Below the pieces are notes generated by a model that saw only the letters and a program-made list of their open reading frames with translations, ran no database searches and was not told the DNA's origin. The position numbers and the translations under genes were made by a program. A stretch of DNA of 45,376 nucleotides from Massilia horti (GTDB lineage Bacteria > Pseudomonadota > Gammaproteobacteria > Burkholderiales > Burkholderiaceae_D). The stretch is from the NCBI RefSeq assembly GCF_004614195.1, contig NZ_SPUM01000145.1, positions 1 through 45,376 on the forward strand. The letters run 5' to 3'. Of the stretch, positions 27,070 through 35,372 are shown one piece after another; position 1 is the first letter of the stretch, and each line of letters opens with the position of its first letter.

Positions 27070-27071
27070 GA

Positions 27072-28049
27072 TTACTTTTCGAGCCCAGCCGGCGGCCAGT
27101 TCTCCAGCTTCATGCCGAGGGTCAGGCCGCGCGAAGCGAGCACTTCCTTGATCTCGTTGAGCGACTTGCGGCCCAGGTTCGGGGTCTTGAGCAGCTCGTT
27201 TTCCGAACGCTGGATCAGGTCGCCGATGTAGTAGATGTTCTCGGCCTTCAGGCAGTTCGCCGAACGGACGGTCAGCTCGAGGTCGTCCACCGGACGCAGC
27301 AGGATCGGATCGACCAGCGGTGCGCGCGACGGTGCCTCGGCGGCTGCCTCGGTGCCTTCCAGCGCGGCGAACACGTTCAGCTGGTCAACCAGCACGCGGG
27401 CCGACTGGCGGATCGCTTCTTCCGGCGTGATCACGCCGTTGGTCTCGATGTTGATGATCAGCTTGTCCAGGTCGGTACGCTGCTCGACACGGGCCGATTC
27501 CACTGCGTAGGACACGCGACGCACCGGCGAGAACGAGGCATCGAGGATGATGCGGCCGATGGTCTTGTTGGTGTCTTCCGACAGGCGGCGCACGTTGCCC
27601 GGCACATAGCCGCGGCCCTTCTCGACCTTGATCTGCATGTCCAGCTTGCCACCAGCGGTCAGGTGGGCGATGGTGTGATCCGGGTTGATCAGTTCCACGT
27701 CATGCGGCAGGTCGATGTCCGATGCCAGCACCGGGCCTTCGCCTTCCTTCTTCAGGGTCAGCGTGACGGAATCGCGATTGTGCACCTTGAACACGACGCC
27801 TTTCAGGTTCAGCAGCAGGTCGACCACGTCTTCCTGCACGCCGTCCAGCGACGAGTACTCGTGCACCACGCCGGCGATCGTCACTTCGGTCGGCGCGTAG
27901 CCCACCATCGACGACAGCAGCACGCGACGCAGCGCGTTGCCCAGCGTATGGCCATAACCACGTTCGAACGGCTCCATCACGACTTTTGCGTGACCGGCGC
28001 CGAGCGCTTCGACATCGATAATACGTGGCTTCAACAAACTATTTTGCAT
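27072..28049 (-). CDS. rpoA: RNA polymerase alpha subunit
   Basis: The product has 325 residues. The N-terminal domain (about 1-235) dimerises and nucleates polymerase assembly. After the linker (AAEAPSRAPLVDPI), the C-terminal domain has LELTVRSANCLKAENI with the UP-element-binding Arg, and LGRKSLNEIKEVLASRGL. It lies between rpsD and rplQ as in other proteobacteria, but is isolated on both sides by 216-227-bp spacers rich in hairpins. Confidence 0.98.
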   Translation of the reverse strand: MQNSLLKPRIIDVEALGAGHAKVVMEPFERGYGHTLGNALRRVLLSSMVGYAPTEVTIAGVVHEYSSLDGVQEDVVDLLLNLKGVVFKVHNRDSVTLTLKKEGEGPVLASDIDLPHDVELINPDHTIAHLTAGGKLDMQIKVEKGRGYVPGNVRRLSEDTNKTIGRIILDASFSPVRRVSYAVESARVEQRTDLDKLIINIETNGVITPEEAIRQSARVLVDQLNVFAALEGTEAAAEAPSRAPLVDPILLRPVDDLELTVRSANCLKAENIYYIGDLIQRSENELLKTPNLGRKSLNEIKEVLASRGLTLGMKLENWPPAGLEK

Positions 28050-28114
28050 GAAATGTCCTTTTCAATACCCTCGGCTCGTTACACCGATAAGGCTGATGGC
28101 ATTAATGTGATAAA

Positions 28115-28133
28115 GCCTGCCACGGGGGCAGGC
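28115..28133 (-). other. Small hairpin upstream of rpoA
   Basis: On the minus strand GCCTGCC, loop CCCGT, GGCAGGC is followed by TTTATC. It is a perfect 7-bp stem and terminator-like, 66 bp before the rpoA start. Confidence 0.5.
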
Positions 28134-28143
28134 ACACTTCCAA

Positions 28144-28246
28144 CGTCGTTCCCGGCATTGCCGGAAACGACTTCCCGCGGAGGCGGGAACCTATGCTGAG
28201 GCGATTTAGCCAGCTCAGCATGGATCCCCGCCTGCGCGGGGACGAC
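28144..28246. repeat. Palindromic repeat inside the alpha operon (family C, copy 2)
   Basis: It shares blocks with 13018-13123 in the same order: CGTCGTTCCCG at the left, GCGGGAACC..ATGCTGAG in the middle and TCCCCGCC...GGGGACGAC at the right. The central ATGCTGAG / CTCAGCAT is a further inverted repeat. It occupies most of the 227-bp rpsD-rpoA gap. Confidence 0.8.
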
Positions 28247-28274
28247 TTCGTCGCGGGTTGACCGCGACGAAGTC
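28244..28274 (-). other. 13-bp perfect stem right after rpsD
   Basis: On the minus strand GACTTCGTCGCGG, loop TCAAC, CCGCGACGAAGTC begins 2 bp after the rpsD stop. No T run follows. It abuts the family C repeat and may be an extension of it. Confidence 0.75.
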
Positions 28275-28276
28275 GA

Positions 28277-28900
28277 TTAACGCGAGTACAGTTCGACGAT
28301 CAGTGCTTCGTTGACGTCGGCGGCGATCTCGTTACGCTCCGGGAACGACTTGAGCGTGCCTTCCATCTTCTTGGCATCGACCGACACCCAGGTCGGGAAG
28401 CCAACCTGCTCGGCCAGCGACAGCGCTTCCTGGATACGCACTTGCTTCTTGGCCTTTTCGCGCACGGCGATCACGTCGCCGGTCTTGACCGCGTACGAAG
28501 CGATGTTCACCACGTTGCCGTTGACCGTGAAGGCCTTGTGGCTGACCAGCTGGCGCGCTTCGGCGCGGGTCGAGCCAAAGCCCATGCGGTAGGCGACGTT
28601 GTCCAGGCGTGCTTCCAGCAGCTTGAGCAGGGTCTCGCCGGTGTTGCCCTTGCGGCGCGATGCTTCAGCGAAGTAGCGGCGGAACTGGCGCTCGAGCACG
28701 CCGTACATGCGCTTGACCTTCTGCTTTTCGCGCAGCTGGTTGCCGTAGTCCGAAGTACGGGCGCCCGACTTGACACCGTGCTGACCCGGCTTGACGTCCA
28801 CCTTGCACTTGGAGTCGAGCGAGCGGCGTGCGCTCTTGAGGAACAGGTCGGTGCCTTCACGGCGCGCCAGTTTGCATTTTGGTCCGATATAACGTGCCAC
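28277..28900 (-). CDS. rpsD: 30S ribosomal protein S4
   Basis: The product has 207 residues. S4 is a primary 16S rRNA binder that starts 30S body assembly and is the translational repressor of the alpha operon in E. coli. MARYIGPKCKLARREG and the S4 RNA-binding domain (LEARLDNVAYRMGFGSTRAEARQLVSHKAFTVNG) are clear. The gene is flanked on both sides by 227-bp structured gaps, unlike the close spacing elsewhere in the cluster. Confidence 0.98.
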   Translation of the reverse strand: MARYIGPKCKLARREGTDLFLKSARRSLDSKCKVDVKPGQHGVKSGARTSDYGNQLREKQKVKRMYGVLERQFRRYFAEASRRKGNTGETLLKLLEARLDNVAYRMGFGSTRAEARQLVSHKAFTVNGNVVNIASYAVKTGDVIAVREKAKKQVRIQEALSLAEQVGFPTWVSVDAKKMEGTLKSFPERNEIAADVNEALIVELYSR

Positions 28901-28998
28901 GTTTGTTACCTTTATAGAAAATCACGCCCCAGGGGCATCGCCACGCGATGCGACAGGCGCTAGTCCGGCTCTGACGATGAGGCCGGACGTGGCTTAAA

Positions 28999-29032
28999 CA
29001 AAAAACCCGCCGTGAATGGGGACGGCAGGCGA
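28999..29032 (-). terminator. Terminator-like hairpin between rpsK and rpsD
   Basis: On the minus strand GCCTGCCGT, loop CCCCATTC, ACGGCGGG is followed by TTTTTTG. It has the full form of a Rho-independent terminator, yet lies inside the alpha operon, about 100 bp before rpsD. It could be partial termination or attenuation. Confidence 0.78.
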
Positions 29033-29127
29033 CAATAGCCGGGCAGTATAACCCATTTTCCAGGGCACTGCACCGGCGATTTCTTGCAGCAACCGATCTG
29101 TCGCAAACGGGCCAGGCCCGTCTGCCA

Positions 29128-29532
29128 TCAGATGCGGCGGCGCTTCGGCGGACGGCAGCCGTTGTGCGGAATCGGGGTCACGTCCTGGATTTCGGTGATC
29201 TTGATACCCAGGTTGTTCAGCGCGCGCACAGCCGACTCGCGGCCCGGGCCCGGGCCCTTGATACGCACTTCCAGATTCTTCACGCCCGATTCCTGCGCGA
29301 CCTTGCCTGCCGCTTCAGCAGCAACCTGCGCTGCGAACGGGGTCGACTTGCGCGAGCCTTTGAAACCGGCGCCGCCCGAGGTCGCCCACGACAGGGCGTT
29401 GCCCTGGCGGTCGGTGATCGTGATGATCGTGTTGTTGAACGATGCGTGGATGTGGGCGATGCCCTCGGCAACGTTCTTCTTGACTTTCTTGCGTACGCGG
29501 GCTGCTGCCGCGCTGCTCTGTTGCTTAGCCAT
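29128..29532 (-). CDS. rpsK: 30S ribosomal protein S11
   Basis: The product has 134 residues. S11 lies on the 30S platform and contacts mRNA near the E site. HIHASFNNTIITITDRQGN, GFKGSRKSTPFAAQVAAE and the basic end CRPPKRRRI are diagnostic. It is 14 bp after rpsM and is followed by a terminator-like hairpin. Confidence 0.98.
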   Translation of the reverse strand: MAKQQSSAAAARVRKKVKKNVAEGIAHIHASFNNTIITITDRQGNALSWATSGGAGFKGSRKSTPFAAQVAAEAAGKVAQESGVKNLEVRIKGPGPGRESAVRALNNLGIKITEIQDVTPIPHNGCRPPKRRRI

Positions 29533-29546
29533 GGTCGGTTCCTAGA

Positions 29547-29912
29547 TTATTTCTTGAGAGCTTGTGCTGCCTTGCGCGGGCCCTTGCGGGTACGTGCGTT
29601 GGTGCGGGTGCGCTGGCCGCGGACCGGCAGGCCCTTGCGGTGACGCATGCCACGGTAGCAGCCCAGGTCCATCAGACGCTTGATGTTCATGGACAGCTCA
29701 CGGCGCAGGTCGCCTTCCACGACAAACTTCGCAACTTCGTCGCGCAGCTTCTCGAGTTCGTTGTCGTCCAGTTCCTTGACCTTCTTGTTGGTCGCCACAC
29801 CGGTCGCGGCGCAGATCTTCTCCGAGCGCGGACGACCGATACCGTAGATTGCCGTCAGGCCGATCACGGTGTGCTGGTGATTTGGGATGTTAACCCCTGC
29901 AATACGTGCCAT
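29547..29912 (-). CDS. rpsM: 30S ribosomal protein S13
   Basis: The product has 121 residues. S13 sits in the 30S head, contacts the P-site tRNA through its basic tail and bridges to the 50S. MARIAGVNIPN, IYGIGRPRSEKIC and RGMRHRKGLPVRGQRTRTNARTRKG-type blocks are clear. It starts the alpha-operon gene set, only 16 bp after rpmJ, with no long leader in which an E. coli-like S4 pseudoknot could form. Confidence 0.98.
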   Translation of the reverse strand: MARIAGVNIPNHQHTVIGLTAIYGIGRPRSEKICAATGVATNKKVKELDDNELEKLRDEVAKFVVEGDLRRELSMNIKRLMDLGCYRGMRHRKGLPVRGQRTRTNARTRKGPRKAAQALKK

Positions 29913-29928
29913 TCGTTATTCCTTGAAA

Positions 29929-30042
29929 TTAACCTTGACGCTGCTTGTGACGCGGCTCGACGCAGATGACGCGGACCACACCCTTGCGCTTGATGATCTT
30001 GCAGTTGCGGCAGATCCGCTTGACTGAAGCGTTAACTTTCAT
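29929..30042 (-). CDS. rpmJ: 50S ribosomal protein L36
   Basis: The product has 37 residues (MKVNASVKRICRNCKIIKRK, then GVVRVICVEPRHKQRQG). Three cysteines and one histidine (CRNC ... C ... H) form the zinc site of the C+ type L36. It lies between infA and rpsM, as in other betaproteobacteria, at the end of the spc gene set. Confidence 0.97.
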   Translation of the reverse strand: MKVNASVKRICRNCKIIKRKGVVRVICVEPRHKQRQG

Positions 30043-30074
30043 GTTTGCACTCTCTTCCTTGGATACTTAAATTT

Positions 30075-30293
30075 TTACTTGGTCCGGAACACGATGCGGG
30101 CGCGCGACAGGTCGTACGGCGTCAACTCCACCGTCACTTTGTCGCCCGGCAAAATACGGATGTAATTCATCCGCATTTTACCCGAGATATGCCCGAGAAC
30201 CACGTGCCCGTTTTCCAGCTTTACGCGAAATGTTGCGTTCGGGAGATTCTCGAGAATCTCGCCTTGCATTTGGATGACGTCGTCTTTTGCCAT
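30075..30293 (-). CDS. infA: Translation initiation factor IF-1
   Basis: The product has 72 residues, the universal IF-1 length. This single OB-fold protein occupies the 30S A site during initiation. MAKDDVIQMQGEILENLPNA and GKMRMNYIRILPGDKVTVELTPYDL are typical. The placement between secY and rpmJ is a betaproteobacterial trait; E. coli has infA elsewhere. Confidence 0.98.
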   Translation of the reverse strand: MAKDDVIQMQGEILENLPNATFRVKLENGHVVLGHISGKMRMNYIRILPGDKVTVELTPYDLSRARIVFRTK

Positions 30294-30322
30294 TCGGTCT
30301 TGCTCTCCTAGGACGGCAACGC

Positions 30323-31657
30323 TTAGCGCGTCGGAATCCCGCCCTTGAAATTGGCCTTGCGCAGCAGCGATTCATATTGCTGCGACATCACATAGTTCTG
30401 CACTTGCGCCATGAAATCCATCGTCACCACCACGATAATCAGCAGCGACGTGCCGCCGAAGTAGAAAGGAACCTTCCACTTCGCGACCAGGAATTCCGGC
30501 AGCAGGCACACCAGGGTGATGTAGACCGCACCGGCCAGGGTCAGGCGCATCAGGATCTTGTCGATGTAGCGCGCGGTCTGCTCACCCGGGCGAATGCCCG
30601 GCACAAACGCGCCGCTCTTCTTCAAGTTGTCCGCCGTTTCCTTGCTGTTAAATACCAGCGCCGTATAGAAGAAGCAGAAAAACACGATCGCCACCGCGTA
30701 CAACAATGCGTGGATCGGCTCGCCAGGTGCCATCGACGCTGCCAGGTCCTTCAGGAACCCGATCACCGGGTTCGAAGTATCCTTGCCGCGCGTGAACCAG
30801 TCGACGATCGTGGCCGGGAACATGATGATCGACGACGCAAAGATCGGCGGAATCACGCCTGCCATGTTCAGCTTCAGGGGCAAGTGGCTGCTCTGGCCAC
30901 CGTACACCTTGTTGCCGACCTGGCGTTTCGCATAATTGACCAGAATCTTGCGCTGTCCGCGTTCCACCTTCACCACGCCCCACGTCACTGCGGCCACCAG
31001 GACCACGATGACGATGGCCGAGAAGCTGCCAATCGATCCTTTGGACACGAGGGTAAACAAGCCGCCAAGCGCGCCCGGCAGGCCTGCCGCGATACCGGCA
31101 AAAATGATGATCGAAATACCGTTGCCCAGGCCGCGTTCCGTGATCTGCTCACCCAGCCACATCAGGAACATGGTGCCGGTCAGAAGCGACACGACAGTCA
31201 CGAAGCGGAACGCCATGCCCGGGTCGAGCACGAGGCCCGGCTGGGCCTCCAGCGCGACCGCGATGCCGAACGCCTGGAACAGCGCCAGTGCCACCGTGCC
31301 GTAGCGGGTGTACTGGGTGATCTTGCGGCGTCCTGCCTCGCCCTCCTTCTTCAGTGCCTCCATCTGCGGGACGACGATCGACACCAGCTGCATGATGATC
31401 GAAGCCGAAATGTAAGGCATGATGCCGAGGGCGAACACGGTAAAGCGCGACAAGGCGCCACCCGAGAACATGTTGAACATGCCCAGGAGGCCGCCTTCGT
31501 TCTGCTGGAACAGCCGAGCCAGGGCGACCGGATCAATCCCGGGGACCGGGATGTGAGCACCGATACGGTATACGACCAATGCGCCAAGCAAAAACCACAG
31601 CCGACCCCAGGGGAAGCCGGCGGCGGCGCTTTTACCAAGTTGTGAATTAGTCGCCAA
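30323..31657 (-). CDS. secY: Preprotein translocase subunit SecY
   Basis: The product has 444 residues with ten membrane spans. SecY is the channel of the SecYEG translocon for secreted and membrane proteins. The start region (WGRLWFLLGALVVYRIGAHIPVPGID), the plug-proximal FSGGALSRFTVFALGIMPYISASI and the cytoplasmic loop with KEGEAGRRKITQYTRYGT are family hallmarks. It is 28 bp after rplO within the spc operon. Confidence 0.98.
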   Translation of the reverse strand: MATNSQLGKSAAAGFPWGRLWFLLGALVVYRIGAHIPVPGIDPVALARLFQQNEGGLLGMFNMFSGGALSRFTVFALGIMPYISASIIMQLVSIVVPQMEALKKEGEAGRRKITQYTRYGTVALALFQAFGIAVALEAQPGLVLDPGMAFRFVTVVSLLTGTMFLMWLGEQITERGLGNGISIIIFAGIAAGLPGALGGLFTLVSKGSIGSFSAIVIVVLVAAVTWGVVKVERGQRKILVNYAKRQVGNKVYGGQSSHLPLKLNMAGVIPPIFASSIIMFPATIVDWFTRGKDTSNPVIGFLKDLAASMAPGEPIHALLYAVAIVFFCFFYTALVFNSKETADNLKKSGAFVPGIRPGEQTARYIDKILMRLTLAGAVYITLVCLLPEFLVAKWKVPFYFGGTSLLIIVVVTMDFMAQVQNYVMSQQYESLLRKANFKGGIPTR

Positions 31658-31685
31658 TTTTTGCTCCGATCAGGCAGTCGGTCAC

Positions 31686-32117
31686 TTACGCGACCGAACC
31701 GCCAGCAGCTTCGATCGCCGCTTTCGCGCCGGCGGTCGTTTTCAGGCCCTTGAGGTTCACCGCACGGGTGAGCTCGCCGGACAGGATCACGCGGACGTCG
31801 CGGGCGACGACCGGCAGGATGCCTGCTTGCTTGAGCACCAGGATATCGATGTCGGCAACGGCCAGGCCGTTCAGTTCCGACAGGCGCACCTCGGCGCGGA
31901 ACGGCGCGTTCATCGACTTGAAGCCACGCTTGGGCAGACGGCGCTGCAGCGGCATCTGGCCGCCTTCGAAGCCGACCTTGTGGAAGCCGCCCGAACGCGA
32001 CTTCTGACCCTTGTGGCCGCGACCTGCGGTCTTGCCCAGGCCCGAGCCGATACCGCGGCCGACGCGACGCTTAGCGTGCTTGGCGCCAACGGCTGGTTGA
32101 ATGGTATTGAGTTCCAT
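31686..32117 (-). CDS. rplO: 50S ribosomal protein L15
   Basis: The product has 143 residues. L15 is a late 50S assembly protein. The basic Gly-rich N-terminal arm (RRVGRGIGSGLGKTAGRGHKG) and GFEGGQMPLQRRLPKRGF are diagnostic. It sits between rpmD and secY with short gaps. Confidence 0.98.
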   Translation of the reverse strand: MELNTIQPAVGAKHAKRRVGRGIGSGLGKTAGRGHKGQKSRSGGFHKVGFEGGQMPLQRRLPKRGFKSMNAPFRAEVRLSELNGLAVADIDILVLKQAGILPVVARDVRVILSGELTRAVNLKGLKTTAGAKAAIEAAGGSVA

Positions 32118-32143
32118 TAGTTTCTCCGTTCGTAAGCCGAGGC

Positions 32144-32323
32144 TTACTCGACTACTTTAACGAGGTACGCGACTTTGTTGATCATGCCGCGGATCGCCGG
32201 GGTGTCCTGCAGCTCGGAAACCGAGTTGATACGGCGCAGGCCCAGGCCGCGCACGGTGGCGCGGTGGTCCTGGCGGGTACCGATCAGGCCCTTGACCAGC
32301 TTGACTTTGATGGTGTTTGCCAT
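32144..32323 (-). CDS. rpmD: 50S ribosomal protein L30
   Basis: The product has 59 residues: MANTIKVKLVKGLIGTRQDH, then RATVRGLGLRRINSV and a C-terminal VAYLVKVVE. This matches the bacterial L30, a small alpha/beta protein on the 50S. It lies 10 bp after rpsE and 26 bp before rplO. Confidence 0.97.
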   Translation of the reverse strand: MANTIKVKLVKGLIGTRQDHRATVRGLGLRRINSVSELQDTPAIRGMINKVAYLVKVVE

Positions 32324-32333
32324 GGTGTTCCCC

Positions 32334-32852
32334 TTAACCCAGGATCTCTTCGACCGACTTGCCGCGCTTGGCGGCGATCTCGGCCGGAGTGCTCATTTTC
32401 GACAGGCCGTCCAGGGTCGCGCGCACCAGGTTGTACGGGTTGGAGGAACCCGTCGACTTGGCGACCACGTCGGTCACGCCCATCACTTCAAAGATGGCGC
32501 GCATTGCGCCGCCTGCGATCACGCCGGTACCCGGCTTGGCCGGCGACATCAGCACGCGCGACGCGCCGTGGCGGCCGGTGACGGTGTGCTGCAGGGTGCC
32601 GTTCTTGAGCGGGACCTTGATCAGGTTGCGGCGGGCTTCTTCCATTGCCTTTTGCACGCCGACCGGAACTTCCTTCGACTTGCCCTTGCCCATGCCGATG
32701 CGGCCATCGCCATCACCGACAACGGTCAGTGCCGCGAAGCCCATGATGCGACCGCCCTTGACCACTTTGGTCACGCGGTTGATCGCGATCATCTTTTCGC
32801 GCATGCCATCATCCGGCTTGTCGCTTTGCATTTTCGCTTGCATTTTTGCCAT
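32334..32852 (-). CDS. rpsE: 30S ribosomal protein S5
   Basis: The product has 172 residues. S5 shapes the mRNA entry site and affects decoding accuracy (spectinomycin and ram mutations map here in E. coli). The N-terminal double-stranded RNA-binding part (MIAINRVTKVVKGGRIMGFAALTVVGDGDG) and the C-terminal domain (GVTDVVAKSTGSSNPYNLVRATLDGL) are complete. Confidence 0.98.
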   Translation of the reverse strand: MAKMQAKMQSDKPDDGMREKMIAINRVTKVVKGGRIMGFAALTVVGDGDGRIGMGKGKSKEVPVGVQKAMEEARRNLIKVPLKNGTLQHTVTGRHGASRVLMSPAKPGTGVIAGGAMRAIFEVMGVTDVVAKSTGSSNPYNLVRATLDGLSKMSTPAEIAAKRGKSVEEILG

Positions 32853-32864
32853 GACGATTCTTCC

Positions 32865-33227
32865 TTAGAACTTCAGACCGGCTTCGCGCGCGGCTTCTGC
32901 CAGCGCCTTCACACGGCCGTGGTAACGGAAACCGGAGCGGTCGAACGCTACTTCGGTGATCCCTGCTTTGAGCGCCTTTTCGGCGACGCGCTTGCCAACC
33001 AGGGCAGCGGCAGCGGCGTTGCCGCCCTTGCCCGTCTGACCGGCCAGCTCGGCGCGCACTTCCGCTTCCAGCGTCGAAGCCGACACCAGCACCTTGGCTT
33101 CCGGGCTGATCAGGTTCGCATAGATGTGCAGATTGGTGCGGTGCACCTGCAGGCGGTTCACGCCCAGCTGCGCAATCTTGATGCGGGTTTGGCGTCCGCG
33201 ACGCAGACGCGATTCTTTCTTGTCCAT
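32865..33227 (-). CDS. rplR: 50S ribosomal protein L18
   Basis: The product has 120 residues. L18 binds 5S rRNA and helps join it to 23S rRNA. The end, GITEVAFDRSGFRYHGRVKALAEAAREAGLKF, is the conserved L18 block, and the basic N-terminus contacts 5S rRNA. It is 12 bp downstream of rplF. Confidence 0.98.
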   Translation of the reverse strand: MDKKESRLRRGRQTRIKIAQLGVNRLQVHRTNLHIYANLISPEAKVLVSASTLEAEVRAELAGQTGKGGNAAAAALVGKRVAEKALKAGITEVAFDRSGFRYHGRVKALAEAAREAGLKF

Positions 33228-33239
33228 CGTCAGCTCCGA

Positions 33240-33773
33240 TTATTTCTTCTTGGTTTCTTTCAGCTTGACCACTTCGTCCGCATAGCGAACGCCCTTGCCC
33301 TTGTAAGGCTCAGGAGCGCGGTAAGCACGCACTTCGGCGGCGACCTGGCCGACTTTCTGGCGGTCGATACCCTTGATCACGATCTCGGTCGGGGTCGGGG
33401 TCGCGGCGCTCACGCCTTCCGGCATCGCGTGGATGACCGGGTGCGAGAAGCCCAGCGACAGGTTCAGCGCGTTGCCCTGCACGGCGGCGCGGTAACCCAC
33501 GCCCACCAGGGTCAGCTTGCGCTCGAACCCCTTGGTCACGCCGGTGACCATGTTCGAGACCAGTGCACGCAGGGTACCCGACATCGCGTTCGATTCGCGC
33601 GAATCGTCGATGACGTCAAAGGTCAGCGTGCCGTTGTTGTGTTCTACCTTGACCAGGCCGTTGAGCGACTGGGTCAGGGTGCCCAGCGGGCCCTTGACCG
33701 TGATCGCGCCAGCGCTGATGGTCACGTCGGTGCCGCTCGGAACGGCGATCGGCATCTTAGCTACTCGAGACAT
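33240..33773 (-). CDS. rplF: 50S ribosomal protein L6
   Basis: The product has 177 residues. L6 lies near the GTPase-associated centre and the sarcin-ricin loop. Two repeated domains are visible, with the C-terminal signature PEPYKGKGVRYADEVVKLKE. It is 10 bp downstream of rpsH. Confidence 0.98.
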   Translation of the reverse strand: MSRVAKMPIAVPSGTDVTISAGAITVKGPLGTLTQSLNGLVKVEHNNGTLTFDVIDDSRESNAMSGTLRALVSNMVTGVTKGFERKLTLVGVGYRAAVQGNALNLSLGFSHPVIHAMPEGVSAATPTPTEIVIKGIDRQKVGQVAAEVRAYRAPEPYKGKGVRYADEVVKLKETKKK

Positions 33774-33783
33774 CGTCTACTCC

Positions 33784-34179
33784 TTAAGCCACGTAGCAAA
33801 TCACTTCGCCACCGACACCGGTTGCGCGTGCTTTGCGGTCGGTCATCACACCCTGCGGGGTCGAGACGATTGCCACGCCCAGGCCATTCATGACCTGAGG
33901 GATTTCGTTCTTGCCCTTGTAGATGCGCAGGCCAGGACGGGACACGCGCTCGAGGCGCTCGATAACCGGACGGCCAACGTAATACTTCAAACCGATTTTC
34001 AGTTCAGCCTTGCCACCTTCGGTGGTCACGGCGAAATCTTCAATGTAACCCTCGTCCTTCAGGACGGAGGCAATCGCAACCTTCACTTTCGACGACGGCA
34101 TCGACACGGTGGTCTTCTGCACGCCCTGGGCGTTGCGAATGCGGGTCAGCATATCGGCGATAGGATCGCTCATACTCAT
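33784..34179 (-). CDS. rpsH: 30S ribosomal protein S8
   Basis: The product has 131 residues. S8 is a primary binder of the 16S central domain and the spc-operon repressor in E. coli. MSDPIADMLTRIRNAQ and the end STPQGVMTDRKARATGVGGEVICYVA are diagnostic. Whether S8 also represses this operon cannot be read here. Confidence 0.98.
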   Translation of the reverse strand: MSMSDPIADMLTRIRNAQGVQKTTVSMPSSKVKVAIASVLKDEGYIEDFAVTTEGGKAELKIGLKYYVGRPVIERLERVSRPGLRIYKGKNEIPQVMNGLGVAIVSTPQGVMTDRKARATGVGGEVICYVA

Positions 34180-34193
34180 GCTTTGTTCTCCTA

Positions 34194-34499
34194 TTACCAG
34201 CTAGCTTTGGTCATGCCCGGGATTTCGCCACGCATGGCGAATTCGCGGAGTTTGATGCGGCCCAGACCGAATTTACGGAAGGTGCCACGCGGACGGCCCG
34301 TGATCACGCAGCGGTTGCGCTGACGGGTCGGGTTCGAGTTACGCGGCAGCGCCTGCAGCTTCAGGCGCGCTTCGTAGCGCTCTTCGTCCGACTTGGACTG
34401 GTCGTCGATGATGGCTTTCAGAGCGGCACGCTTTGCGGCGAATTTCTCCACCAGGTCTGCACGCTTCTGTTCGCGGTTGATCAGTGAAAGTTTTGCCAT
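34194..34499 (-). CDS. rpsN: 30S ribosomal protein S14 (zinc-free type)
   Basis: The product has 101 residues. S14 belongs to the 30S head. The C-terminal core RNRCVITGRPRGTFRKFGL has a single Cys instead of the CxxC pairs, so this is the longer zinc-independent form. It is 2 bp downstream of rplE. Confidence 0.98.
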   Translation of the reverse strand: MAKLSLINREQKRADLVEKFAAKRAALKAIIDDQSKSDEERYEARLKLQALPRNSNPTRQRNRCVITGRPRGTFRKFGLGRIKLREFAMRGEIPGMTKASW

Positions 34500-34501
34500 G
34501 C

Positions 34502-35041
34502 TTAGTTCCTGAACGGGAATTTGAAGGCGGCGAGCAGCGCTTTGGCTTCGTCGTCGGTCTTAGCGGTGGTGGTGATCGAAATGTTCAGACCACGCAGCGC
34601 GTCGATCTTGTCGTAATCGATTTCCGGGAAAATGATCTGCTCTTTGACGCCGATGTTGTAGTTGCCACGGCCGTCGAACGAGCGGCCATTGACGCCGCGG
34701 AAGTCACGCACGCGCGGCAGGGCCACGGTGATGAAACGGTCCAGGAATTCGTACATGCGGGCGCCGCGCAGGGTCACCATCGTGCCGATCGGGTAGCCTT
34801 CACGGATCTTGAAGCCTGCGATTGCCTTGCGCGCCTTGGTCACCACCGGCTTCTGGCCAGCGATCTTGGTCAGGTCGCCGGTCGCGTGCTCGATGACCTT
34901 CTTGTCGGCCACCGCTTCGCCCAGACCCATGTTCAGGGTGATCTTGGTCAGGCGCGGCACTTCCATCACGGACTTGTAGCCGAACTTTTCGGTCAGCTCG
35001 CCGACGATCTTATCTTTATACAGTTGTTGGAGACGGGCCAT
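34502..35041 (-). CDS. rplE: 50S ribosomal protein L5
   Basis: The product has 179 residues. L5 binds 5S rRNA and contacts the P-site tRNA in the central protuberance. VPRLTKITLNMGLGEA, GQKPVVTKARKAIAGFKIREG and the end DDEAKALLAAFKFPFRN are typical. Confidence 0.98.
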   Translation of the reverse strand: MARLQQLYKDKIVGELTEKFGYKSVMEVPRLTKITLNMGLGEAVADKKVIEHATGDLTKIAGQKPVVTKARKAIAGFKIREGYPIGTMVTLRGARMYEFLDRFITVALPRVRDFRGVNGRSFDGRGNYNIGVKEQIIFPEIDYDKIDALRGLNISITTTAKTDDEAKALLAAFKFPFRN

Positions 35042-35047
35042 TATCTA

Positions 35048-35362
35048 TTACCCCTTCACTACTTCGCCGTTCGACTTGAAGACGCGGACCTTCTTGCCGT
35101 CCACAATCTTGAAGCCCACACGGTCAGCCTTGCCGGCCGCTGCGTTGAACAGCGCGACATTGGACTGGTGGATCGGCATGGTTTTGTCGACGATGCCACC
35201 GGTGACACCGGTCATCGGGTTCGGCTTGACAGCCTTCTTGGCGACATTGACGCCTTCGACGATGACGTGCTCGGCATCGACGCGAGCCAGCACGACACCG
35301 CGCTTGCCCTTGTCCTTGCCTGCCAGGACGATGACTTCGTCGTTTTTACGGATCTTATCCAT
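35048..35362 (-). CDS. rplX: 50S ribosomal protein L24
   Basis: The product has 104 residues. L24 is an early assembly initiator of the 50S. The KOW motif (DEVIVLAGKDKGKRGVV) is at the N-terminus. It is 10 bp downstream of rplN. Confidence 0.98.
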   Translation of the reverse strand: MDKIRKNDEVIVLAGKDKGKRGVVLARVDAEHVIVEGVNVAKKAVKPNPMTGVTGGIVDKTMPIHQSNVALFNAAAGKADRVGFKIVDGKKVRVFKSNGEVVKG

Positions 35363-35372
35363 TCGATTCCCC

